Of a stretch of 42,131 nucleotides of DNA, positions 20,100 to 28,518 are shown piece after piece. A program made the translations under genes and the position numbers. Numbering within the stretch: position 1 is the first letter of the stretch; the number at the start of each line of letters is the position of its first letter. Below the pieces are notes generated by a model. It was not told the origin of the DNA and did not search any database. It saw nothing but the letters and a program-made list of their open reading frames with translations. Location: assembly GCA_016292095.1 (NCBI GenBank), contig JAEFAB010000070.1, positions 1-42,131 of the forward strand. The letters run 5' to 3'. Source of the DNA: Eubacterium sp. Lineage in GTDB: Bacteria; Bacillota; Clostridia; Lachnospirales; Lachnospiraceae.

Positions 20100-20261
20100 A
20101 TGAATAATAAGATGAAATACCAAACACCTGAGTTAAATGTGATTAAGTTCGAGGTGGATAAAGATATAATGCTTGGAGAAGAAAATACAGATGAGTGGGT
20201 TGAAATGAGTACAAATCCACATGAGTCGTGGACAACGATTGCAGACTTCGAATGGGATTAA
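20100..20261 (+). CDS. 53-aa peptide with YxxPxL leader-like motif
   Basis: ATG 20100 is preceded by GGAGGG at 7 bases and the frame ends with TAA at 20259; the next gene starts 16 bases later with its own site, so the pair is one translational unit. The N-terminus reads MNNKMKYQTPELNVIKF, containing Y7-x-x-P10-x-L12. That motif resembles leader peptides recognised by RRE domains in lasso and related RiPP systems, although the Gly usual four residues after the Leu in lasso leaders is Lys here. The rest is acidic and rich in Glu, Asp, Trp, Ser and Thr, with no signal peptide, no Cys and no membrane segment. No modification enzyme lies in the window. Its last residues, ADFEWD, resemble the acidic-[FY]-x-W ending of the neighbouring secreted proteins. 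Similar KYxxPEL small proteins are common in Lachnospiraceae (general recollection). Function unknown. Confidence 0.7.
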   Translation: MNNKMKYQTPELNVIKFEVDKDIMLGEENTDEWVEMSTNPHESWTTIADFEWD

Positions 20262-20276
20262 TGAAAGGAGTTTATT

Positions 20277-21920
20277 ATGGGAAATGGAACGAGAAAAATA
20301 ATAGCAGTCATGTGTGCTATTGCTTTGGTAATAAGCTCCGTGACGATATTAAAAAAGGAAAATGTAATTGCCGATACTAATTATGCAGCATTGACGTATT
20401 CAACAATTGCTTGTAATGGAGCAGAAGGTCTTTCGTTGGATTATTGTGTAGTAAGTAACAATTTGCTAGGCTATGGTGATGTATGGTATGGAGATGGTGG
20501 AATTACATTTCAGATTGTCTTTTCTGGAGCAGTACTAGCAGAGAATTATACAATTACTGTTAATGGAGAGGAACCGGCAACAGGTGTCGTCTCTTTGAAG
20601 GGAAATGGATTAGTAAAGTTAAACCCAACTGTTTTGGCAGATAATAATTATTACGATATTCTTATCACACGAACAGATGAAGCACAGACCTTGAATATTG
20701 TGTTAAAAAAAGGGACGCCTTCAGGTAGTGGTGAGACTATTTCGTCTGGAACGACAACGACAACAACTGCACCAGAACCTACAACAGATGCACAGGGATA
20801 TACAAAGGTTGTTAATGGTTGGATTACAGTAGGAAATTTCCAACTGTTTCCAGGGTGGACTGCTCGAACTCACTGGTATTTGGGAACAGGTGCCTATAAT
20901 GATATGAAGGTTAAACTTCAAGGGACAAGTTCAGCTGAATATGATTCGCAGATTGGAATTAACGTGGCTGGGTTAACGAATGGAACGCAGTATGATTACG
21001 AAGTAGTATTTTCATCAAATACTAGCGGAAATATTTATATGCAGATTCCGGGGATTGTCCGTGTTCCAACTTCTGGAACATCTAGTGTTACCGCTGGTAC
21101 AAATACTTTTACGGGAACATTTACAGCAGGAACTAATCCTGCACATGGACAAATAATGTTATTCCCAGAAGGTATGCCGGATGGTACAATTCTTGATTTT
21201 ACAAGTGTAACTGTTACAGAACATGTTGATACACCTGATCCGGATGACCGTGTAAAAACTTGTACTACATGTGAAGATTTAGTTGTAGAAGGATTCCAGA
21301 TTAATACAAATAATGCTAAACGCGGAACTGGCTTTAGAATGATTGCAAAAGTTCCGAATGCTACAACAATCGTTGATGATGAAGGTGTTAGTCATACGGT
21401 AGCTCATTTTGGAACTGTTTACACATTGGATACGAATAATACTGGAGTTGATGCTAATAATACATATGATAAGTATGACACCATTTTAGATGATACAGGT
21501 GTGTCTGACAAAGCGTGGGAATTCGAAGGCGTGAATAATGGTAACGACACTGTAGGGTTTGCATGTACAGCAGAAGCTTTTTTGCCAAAATGGAAACCGG
21601 AAGATACAACACATCGGTACTATGCCATGACAATGTATGATATAGATAATGCGATTTTAGAACATACAATTTTTGTAAGACCATATTTCGTAGATACAGC
21701 TGGAAATATTGTTTATGCGGCAAACACATATGTTACATCTATGGCAAAAGTTGCAGATGACTTATATAAAAATAGTAAGATGCCAAATGCAACAGCACAT
21801 GAATACTTGTATTCACATATTTTAGGTCATGCGGTATTTACACAGCATAGTGCTTTCCATAGAACTACAAGATTAGAATATGGATATGGTAGTGGAGTAT
21901 ATGTACCTACACAACCGTAA
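20277..21920 (+). CDS. Secreted protein with binding-like module and shared C-terminal domain
   Basis: 547 aa, no catalytic domain recognised. A signal peptide (about 1-32, ending VIADT) is followed by a beta-rich module of unknown type (about 35-145), a Thr/Pro linker (about 147-168), a module (about 172-312) resembling the second binding module of the GH16 protein (VGNFQLF...GTGAYNDMKVKL against VGDFTLY...GTGNNMDLTVRV), and a divergent shared C-terminal domain (about 333-530) with GFQINT, a VRPYFVDTAGNIVY segment, HEYLY and LEYGYG. Start ATG 20277 has GAAAGGAG 6 bases upstream. It lies directly behind the 53-aa peptide gene and a terminator follows. It may be a glucan-binding or surface-display protein without enzyme activity (inference). 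Confidence 0.85.
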   Translation: MGNGTRKIIAVMCAIALVISSVTILKKENVIADTNYAALTYSTIACNGAEGLSLDYCVVSNNLLGYGDVWYGDGGITFQIVFSGAVLAENYTITVNGEEPATGVVSLKGNGLVKLNPTVLADNNYYDILITRTDEAQTLNIVLKKGTPSGSGETISSGTTTTTTAPEPTTDAQGYTKVVNGWITVGNFQLFPGWTARTHWYLGTGAYNDMKVKLQGTSSAEYDSQIGINVAGLTNGTQYDYEVVFSSNTSGNIYMQIPGIVRVPTSGTSSVTAGTNTFTGTFTAGTNPAHGQIMLFPEGMPDGTILDFTSVTVTEHVDTPDPDDRVKTCTTCEDLVVEGFQINTNNAKRGTGFRMIAKVPNATTIVDDEGVSHTVAHFGTVYTLDTNNTGVDANNTYDKYDTILDDTGVSDKAWEFEGVNNGNDTVGFACTAEAFLPKWKPEDTTHRYYAMTMYDIDNAILEHTIFVRPYFVDTAGNIVYAANTYVTSMAKVADDLYKNSKMPNATAHEYLYSHILGHAVFTQHSAFHRTTRLEYGYGSGVYVPTQP

Positions 21921-21945
21921 AACTAAATAGGTGATTATGTTATAT

Positions 21946-21981
21946 AAAAATAGATGCGTGTTAAAGCGCATCTATTTTTTA
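21946..21981 (+). terminator. Intrinsic terminator after the 547-aa protein gene
   Basis: Eleven-base-pair stem AAATAGATGCG / CGCATCTATTT with an 8-base loop and a T run. Confidence 0.93.
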
Positions 21982-22073
21982 TGAAGATCACAGTGAACAG
22001 TTAGAGAGTATTGCGTAGGAAATTATTGAACGAAAGAAAAAAATCATATGATGCAAAAGATAAAGCCCATATG

Positions 22074-22102
22074 TTGACAATCTTGTAGGATTCGATTAGA
22101 AT
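22074..22102 (+). promoter_or_regulatory. Sigma-A promoter of the ileS leader
   Basis: Perfect TTGACA (22074-22079), 17-base spacer, TAGAAT (22097-22102). Transcription would begin near 22109, just before the T-box stem I. Confidence 0.85.
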
Positions 22103-22109
22103 AGCAAGA

Positions 22110-22399
22110 GTATAGATTAGAAAAGACTTTGAAAGAGACAGTAGTTATTCAAACGAAAGTCACAGAGAGCCTGCGGTGGTGAGAGCAGGTACGAGTAGTT
22201 GAATGATGAATATCACTCTGGAGTTGCAACCCGAAAATCACAGGACTTTCTAGGAAGACTTGGTTGATGTTGAAAGTAGGCGTTGACGGATTCCTCCGTT
22301 AAAGGGAACACATATAAAAGGAATGAAAATTCCGGAGTATGCTGTACAGGTGGTTAAACGAAGTATTATTACGCTCGTCCTTTACAGGACGGGCGTTTT
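22110..22399 (+). promoter_or_regulatory. T-box riboswitch, isoleucine specific
   Basis: The leader shows the stem I signature AGAGAGCC...GGTGGTGAGAGC, followed by a specifier region GAATATCACTCTGGAG in which ATC is the isoleucine codon. A T-box/antiterminator segment ACAGGTGGTTAAACGAAG lies at about 22346-22363. Uncharged tRNA-Ile should stabilise the antiterminator and allow transcription into ileS. Identity and specifier agree with the downstream gene. Confidence 0.9.
22372..22399 (+). terminator. T-box regulated terminator
   Basis: CGCTCGTCC (22372-22380) pairs with GGACGGGCG (22387-22395), one G-U, followed by TTTT. It overlaps the antiterminator region as expected for a transcriptional T-box. 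Confidence 0.88.
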
Positions 22400-22423
22400 G
22401 TGCGTTAGTAATTTTTCAAGTGT

Positions 22424-22750
22424 ACAAGGCGTTTTGATAAGATAAATATGCAACAAATATGCTTGCATAATTTGGTGTATATTTATCTTATCAACAAATG
22501 CCGAAGGCATTTGAAAAATACCGCACCATGAGTAAAATGCGAAGCATTTTGCGAATGTCGGTATAACGCCTTGTAAAAAGAAGGCATTTGAAAAATACCG
22601 CATCATGAGTGAAATGCGAAGCATTTTACGAATGCGGTATAACGCCTTGTATGAAAAAGAGGCATTTGAAAAATACCGCACCATGAGTGAAATGCGAAGC
22701 ATTTTGCGAATGTCGGTATAACGCCTTGTATGTAAAAGAAGGCATTTGAA
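22424..22750. repeat. Hairpin repeat cluster in the ileS leader
   Basis: Three near-identical units of 77-80 bases start at 22504, 22581 and 22659, and a partial fourth at 22739 runs into the ileS ribosome site. Each unit holds AAATGC-GAA-GCATTT, a flanking TACCGCA / TG(t)CGGTA pair and an ending CGCCTTGT that can pair with ACAAGGCG at 22424. Ahead of them is a long imperfect hairpin with perfect 16-base arms (22434-22449 with 22479-22494) and CAAATGCC-GAA-GGCATTTG (22495-22513). The cluster looks like a REP/MITE-type element that has multiplied between the T-box and the gene. Confidence 0.8.
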
Positions 22751-22765
22751 AGAAAGGAGTAAACA

Positions 22766-25700
22766 ATGTACAAGAAAGTATCACCAAACCTGAATTTTGT
22801 TGACAGAGAAAAAGAAACTGAAAAATTCTGGAAAGAAAACGACATTTTTAGAAAGAGTATGGATAGTCGTAAAGAAGGAGAAACTTATACCTTCTATGAC
22901 GGACCGCCGACTGCAAACGGTAAGCCACATATCGGTCACGTTTTGACTCGTGTTATCAAGGATATGATTCCACGTTACCAGACAATGAAGGGAAAATATG
23001 TTCCTAGAAAGGCCGGATGGGATACTCATGGATTGCCTGTAGAATTGGAAGTTGAAAAGCTTCTTGGATTGAACGGAAAAGAACAGATTGAAGAATACGG
23101 AATGGAACCGTTTATTAAGAAGTGTAAAGAATCTGTTTGGAAATATAAGGGAATGTGGGAAGACTTCTCCGGAACAGTTGGTTTCTGGGCTGATATGGAT
23201 GACCCATATGTTACTTATGATGACAACTTTATTGAGTCTGAATGGTGGGCTTTGAAGGAAATCTGGGACAAGAAGCTCCTTTACAAAGGATTTAAGATTG
23301 TGCCTTATTGTCCTCGTTGTGGAACTCCGCTTTCTGCACAGGAAGTGGCTCAGGGTTATAAGACTGTAAAAGAACGTTCAGCAATCGTTCGTTTCAAGGT
23401 CGTTGGCGAAGATGCATATTTCCTTGCATGGACAACAACTCCTTGGACTTTACCATCAAACGTTGCACTTTGTGTGAACCCTGATGATACTTATTGTAAG
23501 GTTAAAGCTGCCGATGGATATACTTATTATATGGCAGAAGCATTGCTTGATACTGTATTAGGTAAATTGGCAGAAGATGATACACCGGCATATGAAGTGC
23601 TGGAAACATTTAAGGGAACGGATTTGGAACACAAGGAATATGAACCACTCTTTGCATGTGCAAAGGATGCGGCTGATAAGCAGAGAAAGAAAGGTTTCTT
23701 TGTAACTTGTGATTCTTACGTTACTATGAGTGACGGTACCGGTATTGTTCATATTGCTCCTGCATTTGGTGAAGACGATGCCAATGTTGGTAGAAAGTAT
23801 GACCTTCCATTCGTTCAGACTGTTAATGATAAGGGTGAAATGACGGAAGAGACTCCGTTTGCCGGTTTATTTGTTAAGGATGCAGATCCAAAGGTATTGG
23901 TTGATTTAGATGCCAGAGGACAGCTCTTTGATGCACCAAAATTTGAACATGAATATCCACATTGTTGGAGATGTGATACTCCGCTGATTTACTATGCGAG
24001 AGAATCATGGTTTGTTAAGATGACAGAAGTAAAAGACAGACTTGTTGCAAACAATAAGACTGTTAACTGGATTCCTACTTCTATTGGAGAAGGACGTTTT
24101 GGAAACTGGCTTGAAAATGTTCAGGACTGGGGTATTTCCAGAAACAGATATTGGGGTACACCGCTCAACATTTGGGAATGTTGTGATTGTGGTTGCCAGG
24201 AATCTATCGGAAGCAGAGCACAGCTTGCTGAACGTTCAGGAAATCCTGACAATGCCAATGTGGAACTTCACAGACCTTATATTGATGAAGTAACTTTCAA
24301 GTGTAATGAATGTGGTGGCACGATGAAGAGAGTACCGGAAGTTATTGACTGCTGGTTCGATTCAGGAGCAATGCCTTTCGCACAGCATCATTATCCATTT
24401 GAAAATAAAGATTTATTTGAACAGCAGTTCCCTGCAAAATTCATTTCTGAAGCAGTGGATCAGACCAGAGGTTGGTTCTATTCTTTGATGGCAGAATCAA
24501 CATTGTTGTTTGACAAAGCGCCTTACGAAAATGTTATCGTTTTAGGTCACGTTCAGGATGAAAACGGACAGAAGATGAGTAAGTCTAAGGGAAATGCAGT
24601 TGATCCGTTTGAAGCATTGGGACAGTACGGTGCTGACGCAATTCGTTGGTACTTCTATATCAACTCTGCACCATGGCTTCCAAACCGTTTCTCAGGAAAG
24701 ACTGTTCAGGAAGGACAGAGAAAGTTCCTTGGAACTCTTTGGAATACTTATGCATTCTATGTATTATACGCAGAAATCGACCAGTTCGATCCTACTAAGT
24801 ACGAATTGGATTACGATAAACTTTCTGTAATGGATCAGTGGTTATTGTCTAAGATGAATACTATGGTTAAGACTGTGGATGATTCTCTTGGAAGCTACAA
24901 GATTCCTGAAGCTGCAAGAGCTTTGGATGAATTTGTAGATGAAATGAGTAACTGGTATGTTCGTCGTTCCAGAGAACGTTTCTGGGCTAAAGATATGCCA
25001 CAGGATAAGATTAATGCATATATGACTTTATATACTGCATTGGTTACTGTTGCTAAGGCAGCAGCTCCAATGATTCCGTTTATGGCAGAAGATATTTACA
25101 GAAACCTTGTTTGCAGCGTAGATGCAAACGCTCCGGAATCTGTACATCTTTGTGACTTCCCTGTAGTTAATGAAGCGTATATTGATGCAGAATTGGAAGA
25201 TAATATGGAAAAGGTATTGGATGTGGTTGTATTGGCTCGTGCCTGCAGAAATACATCCGGTATTAAGAACAGACAGCCAATCGGCAAGATGTTCGTAAAG
25301 GCGGACTTCGACCTTTCTGACTTCTTCAAGGAAATCATTGCAGAAGAATTGAATGTTAAGGAAGTGGAATTCACTCAGGATGTTAGTGCATTTACTTCTT
25401 ACGCATTTAAACCACAGCTTCGTACTGTTGGTCCGAAGTACGGTAAGTTCCTTGGACAGATTAAGGAAGCGTTGGCAAACGTTGACGGCAATGAAGCAAT
25501 GGCAACATTAAATGCCGGAAATCCTTTAACATTTGACTTTGATGGTAATGAAGTTGTTCTTGAAATGGAAGACTTGTTAATCGACAATGCACAGGTAGAA
25601 GGCTTTGTTTCTGAAAGTGACAAGGGAATCACAGTTGTGTTGGATACAAATCTCTCTGATGAGCTGATTGAAGAAGGTTTCGTTCGTGAAATCATCAGTA

Positions 25701-25921
25701 AGATTCAGACAATGCGTAAGGAAGCGGACTTCGAAGTTATGGATAAAATCATCGTCAATGTGGATAAAAACGATAAGATCAAGACTGTGATTGAAGACAA
25801 TATTGATGAAATTAAAGACGAAGTGTTGGCAGAAACGGTTGCTTTTGGTAAAATAAGCGGATACGAGAAAGAGTGGAACATCAACGGCGAAAAAGTTACT
25901 TTCGGTGTTGAAAAAGCTTAA
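22766..25921 (+). CDS. ileS: Isoleucyl-tRNA synthetase
   Basis: Charges tRNA-Ile with isoleucine in the cytoplasm, with editing of valine. At 1051 aa it has the class I signatures H55-I-G-H58 within a GPPTANGKPHIGH stretch and K603-M-S-K-S607. A WDTHGLPVE motif and an editing (CP1) domain lie between. CxxC pairs near PYCPRCG and in the KCNEC stretch are zinc-binding candidates. The C-terminus ends in a beta-like GKISGYEKEWNINGEKV segment without the Cys-rich zinc finger typical of IleRS type 1, so it is probably the type 2 (eukaryote-like) form, a class often naturally insensitive to mupirocin (family knowledge; not testable here). ATG 22766 has AGAAAGGAG upstream. Expression is set by the T-box. 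glgP follows 24 bases after the stop with no terminator. Confidence 0.97.
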   Translation: MYKKVSPNLNFVDREKETEKFWKENDIFRKSMDSRKEGETYTFYDGPPTANGKPHIGHVLTRVIKDMIPRYQTMKGKYVPRKAGWDTHGLPVELEVEKLLGLNGKEQIEEYGMEPFIKKCKESVWKYKGMWEDFSGTVGFWADMDDPYVTYDDNFIESEWWALKEIWDKKLLYKGFKIVPYCPRCGTPLSAQEVAQGYKTVKERSAIVRFKVVGEDAYFLAWTTTPWTLPSNVALCVNPDDTYCKVKAADGYTYYMAEALLDTVLGKLAEDDTPAYEVLETFKGTDLEHKEYEPLFACAKDAADKQRKKGFFVTCDSYVTMSDGTGIVHIAPAFGEDDANVGRKYDLPFVQTVNDKGEMTEETPFAGLFVKDADPKVLVDLDARGQLFDAPKFEHEYPHCWRCDTPLIYYARESWFVKMTEVKDRLVANNKTVNWIPTSIGEGRFGNWLENVQDWGISRNRYWGTPLNIWECCDCGCQESIGSRAQLAERSGNPDNANVELHRPYIDEVTFKCNECGGTMKRVPEVIDCWFDSGAMPFAQHHYPFENKDLFEQQFPAKFISEAVDQTRGWFYSLMAESTLLFDKAPYENVIVLGHVQDENGQKMSKSKGNAVDPFEALGQYGADAIRWYFYINSAPWLPNRFSGKTVQEGQRKFLGTLWNTYAFYVLYAEIDQFDPTKYELDYDKLSVMDQWLLSKMNTMVKTVDDSLGSYKIPEAARALDEFVDEMSNWYVRRSRERFWAKDMPQDKINAYMTLYTALVTVAKAAAPMIPFMAEDIYRNLVCSVDANAPESVHLCDFPVVNEAYIDAELEDNMEKVLDVVVLARACRNTSGIKNRQPIGKMFVKADFDLSDFFKEIIAEELNVKEVEFTQDVSAFTSYAFKPQLRTVGPKYGKFLGQIKEALANVDGNEAMATLNAGNPLTFDFDGNEVVLEMEDLLIDNAQVEGFVSESDKGITVVLDTNLSDELIEEGFVREIISKIQTMRKEADFEVMDKIIVNVDKNDKIKTVIEDNIDEIKDEVLAETVAFGKISGYEKEWNINGEKVTFGVEKA

Positions 25922-25944
25922 TCGTTTGAAAGGGAGAAACATAT

Positions 25945-28419
25945 ATGGCGAGAAGAAATGTTATTAGTGAAACAGAGGCTTTCAAGAATGAGTTTAAGAC
26001 TCATGTAAGAGATCAGGCTAAGATGCTCTACAGAAAGACCTTGGAAGAAATCAGTGACAGACATAAATTTGTTTGTGTAGCTTATGCAGTAAAAGATATT
26101 GTAATTGACCAGTGGATTGCTACACAGAAGGCTTATGAAGAAAAAGATGCAAAGACTGTATACTATTTGTCAATGGAATTTTTAATGGGTCGTGCTTTAG
26201 GAAACATGATTATTAACTTATCTGAGCGCGACGAAATTAAAGAAGCCATTGAAGAACTTGGTTTGGATCTGAATGTCATTGAAGATCAGGAACCGGATGC
26301 AGCGCTTGGAAACGGTGGTCTTGGTAGACTTGCTGCTTGTTTCCTGGATAGTTTATCAACCTTAAACTACCCTGCTTATGGATGTGGTATTCGTTACAAA
26401 TACGGTATGTTCCAGCAGAAAATTGAAAACGGATTCCAGAAGGAAATTCCGGAAGATTGGTTGAGACATATCAATCCATTGGAAATCAAGCGTGAGGAGT
26501 ATGCATGTGAAATTAAGTTTGGTGGATTCGTTAAGGTAGAACACCGTGACGGAAGAAACCACTTTATTCAGGAAGGGTATCAGTCTGTCAATGCGATTCC
26601 ATATGATATGCCAATCGTTGGATACGGAAACAATGTAGTTAATACTCTTCGTATTTGGGATGCAGAACCAATCGTTCATTTCAACTTGGATGAATTTGAT
26701 AAGGGTGCTTACATGGCAGCAGTGGAACAGGAAAACCTTGCGAAGACAATCACTGAAGTATTATATCCAAACGACAATCATTACGCAGGTAAGGAACTTC
26801 GTTTGAAACAGCAGTATTTCTTTGTTTCTGCTTCATTGCAGACAGCAATCAAGAAATTCTTAAAGAACCATGATGACTTACATGACCTTCCAAAGAAGGT
26901 TGTATTCCAGATGAATGATACTCATCCGACATTGACTGTTGCGGAATTAATGAGACTGTTAATGGATGAATATATGCTGGAATGGGAAGATGCATGGGAT
27001 ATCACTACACACACAGTAGCGTATACAAACCATACGATTATGGCTGAAGCATTGGAAAAGTGGCCAATTGAATTATTCTCAAGACTGCTTCCAAGATGCT
27101 ACCAGATTATCGAAGAAATCAACAGAAGATTCTGTATGGAAATTGAAGCAAAATACCCTGGAAATCATGATAAGGTTGCAAAGATGGCAATCATCTATGA
27201 TGGTCAGGTGAAAATGGCACACCTTGCTATTGCAGCCGGATACTCTGTAAACGGTGTAGCAAGACTTCATACAGAAATCCTGAAGAACCAGGAATTAAAA
27301 GACTTCTATGAAATGATGCCGGATAAGTTCAACAACAAGACCAACGGTATCACACAGCGTAGATTCCTTCTTCACGGAAATCCATTGTTGGCTGACTGGG
27401 TTACAAACAAAGTTGGAAATGACTGGATTACAGATCTTTCAAAGATTAAAGGAATTGAAGTTTACGCTGATGACAAGAAGGCTCAGGCTGAATTCATGAA
27501 CATCAAGTATCAGAACAAAGTGCGTCTTGCAAAATACATCAAGGAGCACAATGGAATCGAAGTTGACCCACGTTCTATTTTCGACGTTCAGGTTAAGAGA
27601 CTTCATGAATACAAGAGACAGCTTTTAAACATCTTACACGTGATGTATTTATACAATGAAATCAAGGAACATCCGGAAAGAGAATTCACACCAAGAACAT
27701 TTATCTTCGGTGCTAAGGCAGCTGCCGGATACAAGATTGCTAAGCTTACAATCAAGTTGATTAACAACGTTGCTGAAGTAATTAACAACGACGAATCTAT
27801 CAACGGTAAATTGAAAGTTGTCTTCATTGAAAACTATCGTGTTTCCAATGCGGAAATCATCTTCGCGGCATCCGATGTTTCTGAACAGATTTCTACAGCA
27901 TCCAAGGAAGCATCCGGAACAGGTAACATGAAATTCATGTTAAACGGTGCGATGACTCTTGGAACAATGGACGGTGCAAACGTGGAAATCGTAGAAGAAG
28001 TTGGAGAAGAAAATGCAGTTATCTTTGGTCTTTCTTCCGACGAAGTTATCAATTACGAAAACTACGGTGGATATGATCCAATGCAGATTTTCAACACAGA
28101 TATGGACATCAGAAAAGTTCTGATGCAGTTAATCAACGGATTCTACTCACCGGAAAATCCGGAACTTTTCCGTCCAATCTACAACTCTCTTCTTACAAAA
28201 GAAGAAACAGGAGTAGCTGACAGATACTTCATCTTAAAGGACTTCCGCTCTTATGCAGAAGCACAGAAGCGTATTGAAGAAAAATACAAAGATGAAGCAG
28301 GCTGGGCAAAATCAGTAATGCTCAATGTTGCTAATGTTGGTAAGTTCTCTTCAGACAGAACAATTGAAGAATATGCAACAGAAATCTGGAACCTGGAAAA
28401 GGTAGAAGTAAAAATGTAA
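25945..28419 (+). CDS. glgP: Glycogen/starch/alpha-glucan phosphorylase
   Basis: Releases glucose-1-phosphate from the non-reducing ends of glycogen or maltodextrins using phosphate and pyridoxal phosphate; cytoplasmic. At 824 aa it has the usual length. The PLP site is K663 in EASGTGNMKFMLNGA, and the family motifs NGGLGRLAACFLDS, QMNDTHPTL and VKRLHEYKRQLLN are all present. The start ATG 25945 has AGGGAGA about 8 bases upstream. The 23-base gap behind ileS holds no terminator or evident promoter, so the gene is likely co-transcribed and subject to the isoleucine T-box, an uncommon pairing. A promoter inside the ileS 3' end cannot be excluded. Two terminators follow. Confidence 0.96.
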   Translation: MARRNVISETEAFKNEFKTHVRDQAKMLYRKTLEEISDRHKFVCVAYAVKDIVIDQWIATQKAYEEKDAKTVYYLSMEFLMGRALGNMIINLSERDEIKEAIEELGLDLNVIEDQEPDAALGNGGLGRLAACFLDSLSTLNYPAYGCGIRYKYGMFQQKIENGFQKEIPEDWLRHINPLEIKREEYACEIKFGGFVKVEHRDGRNHFIQEGYQSVNAIPYDMPIVGYGNNVVNTLRIWDAEPIVHFNLDEFDKGAYMAAVEQENLAKTITEVLYPNDNHYAGKELRLKQQYFFVSASLQTAIKKFLKNHDDLHDLPKKVVFQMNDTHPTLTVAELMRLLMDEYMLEWEDAWDITTHTVAYTNHTIMAEALEKWPIELFSRLLPRCYQIIEEINRRFCMEIEAKYPGNHDKVAKMAIIYDGQVKMAHLAIAAGYSVNGVARLHTEILKNQELKDFYEMMPDKFNNKTNGITQRRFLLHGNPLLADWVTNKVGNDWITDLSKIKGIEVYADDKKAQAEFMNIKYQNKVRLAKYIKEHNGIEVDPRSIFDVQVKRLHEYKRQLLNILHVMYLYNEIKEHPEREFTPRTFIFGAKAAAGYKIAKLTIKLINNVAEVINNDESINGKLKVVFIENYRVSNAEIIFAASDVSEQISTASKEASGTGNMKFMLNGAMTLGTMDGANVEIVEEVGEENAVIFGLSSDEVINYENYGGYDPMQIFNTDMDIRKVLMQLINGFYSPENPELFRPIYNSLLTKEETGVADRYFILKDFRSYAEAQKRIEEKYKDEAGWAKSVMLNVANVGKFSSDRTIEEYATEIWNLEKVEVKM

Positions 28420-28425
28420 TATTTG

Positions 28426-28454
28426 AAGGGCTGGTATTGTGCCGGCCCTTTTTT
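28426..28454 (+). terminator. Intrinsic terminator after glgP
   Basis: AAGGGCTGG / CCGGCCCTT stem (one U-G) with a 7-base loop and T run, 7 bases after the stop codon. Confidence 0.92.
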
Positions 28455-28457
28455 ACA

Positions 28458-28485
28458 GGAACTGTCAAGTTGGCAGTTCTTTTTT
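28458..28485 (+). terminator. Second tandem terminator after glgP
   Basis: GAACTG / CAGTTC stem (28459-28464 with 28474-28479) followed by a T run. It backs up the terminator immediately upstream. Confidence 0.75.
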
Positions 28486-28518
28486 CATATAATGAAGTAA
28501 ATTTTGTCTGGAGAATTT

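Noticed and set aside
20100-20261. True lasso peptide precursor
   Set aside because: The conserved Gly after YxxPxL is absent and no B or C enzymes are nearby, so only a general leader-like similarity is claimed.
22504-22750. Possible CRISPR array
   Set aside because: Whole units, including the would-be spacers, are nearly identical and contain hairpins; no cas genes are present.
22382-22845. Antisense frames with repeated residues across the ileS leader
   Set aside because: The amino-acid repeats only reflect the 77-80 base hairpin units; they also overlap the ileS start and the T-box terminator.
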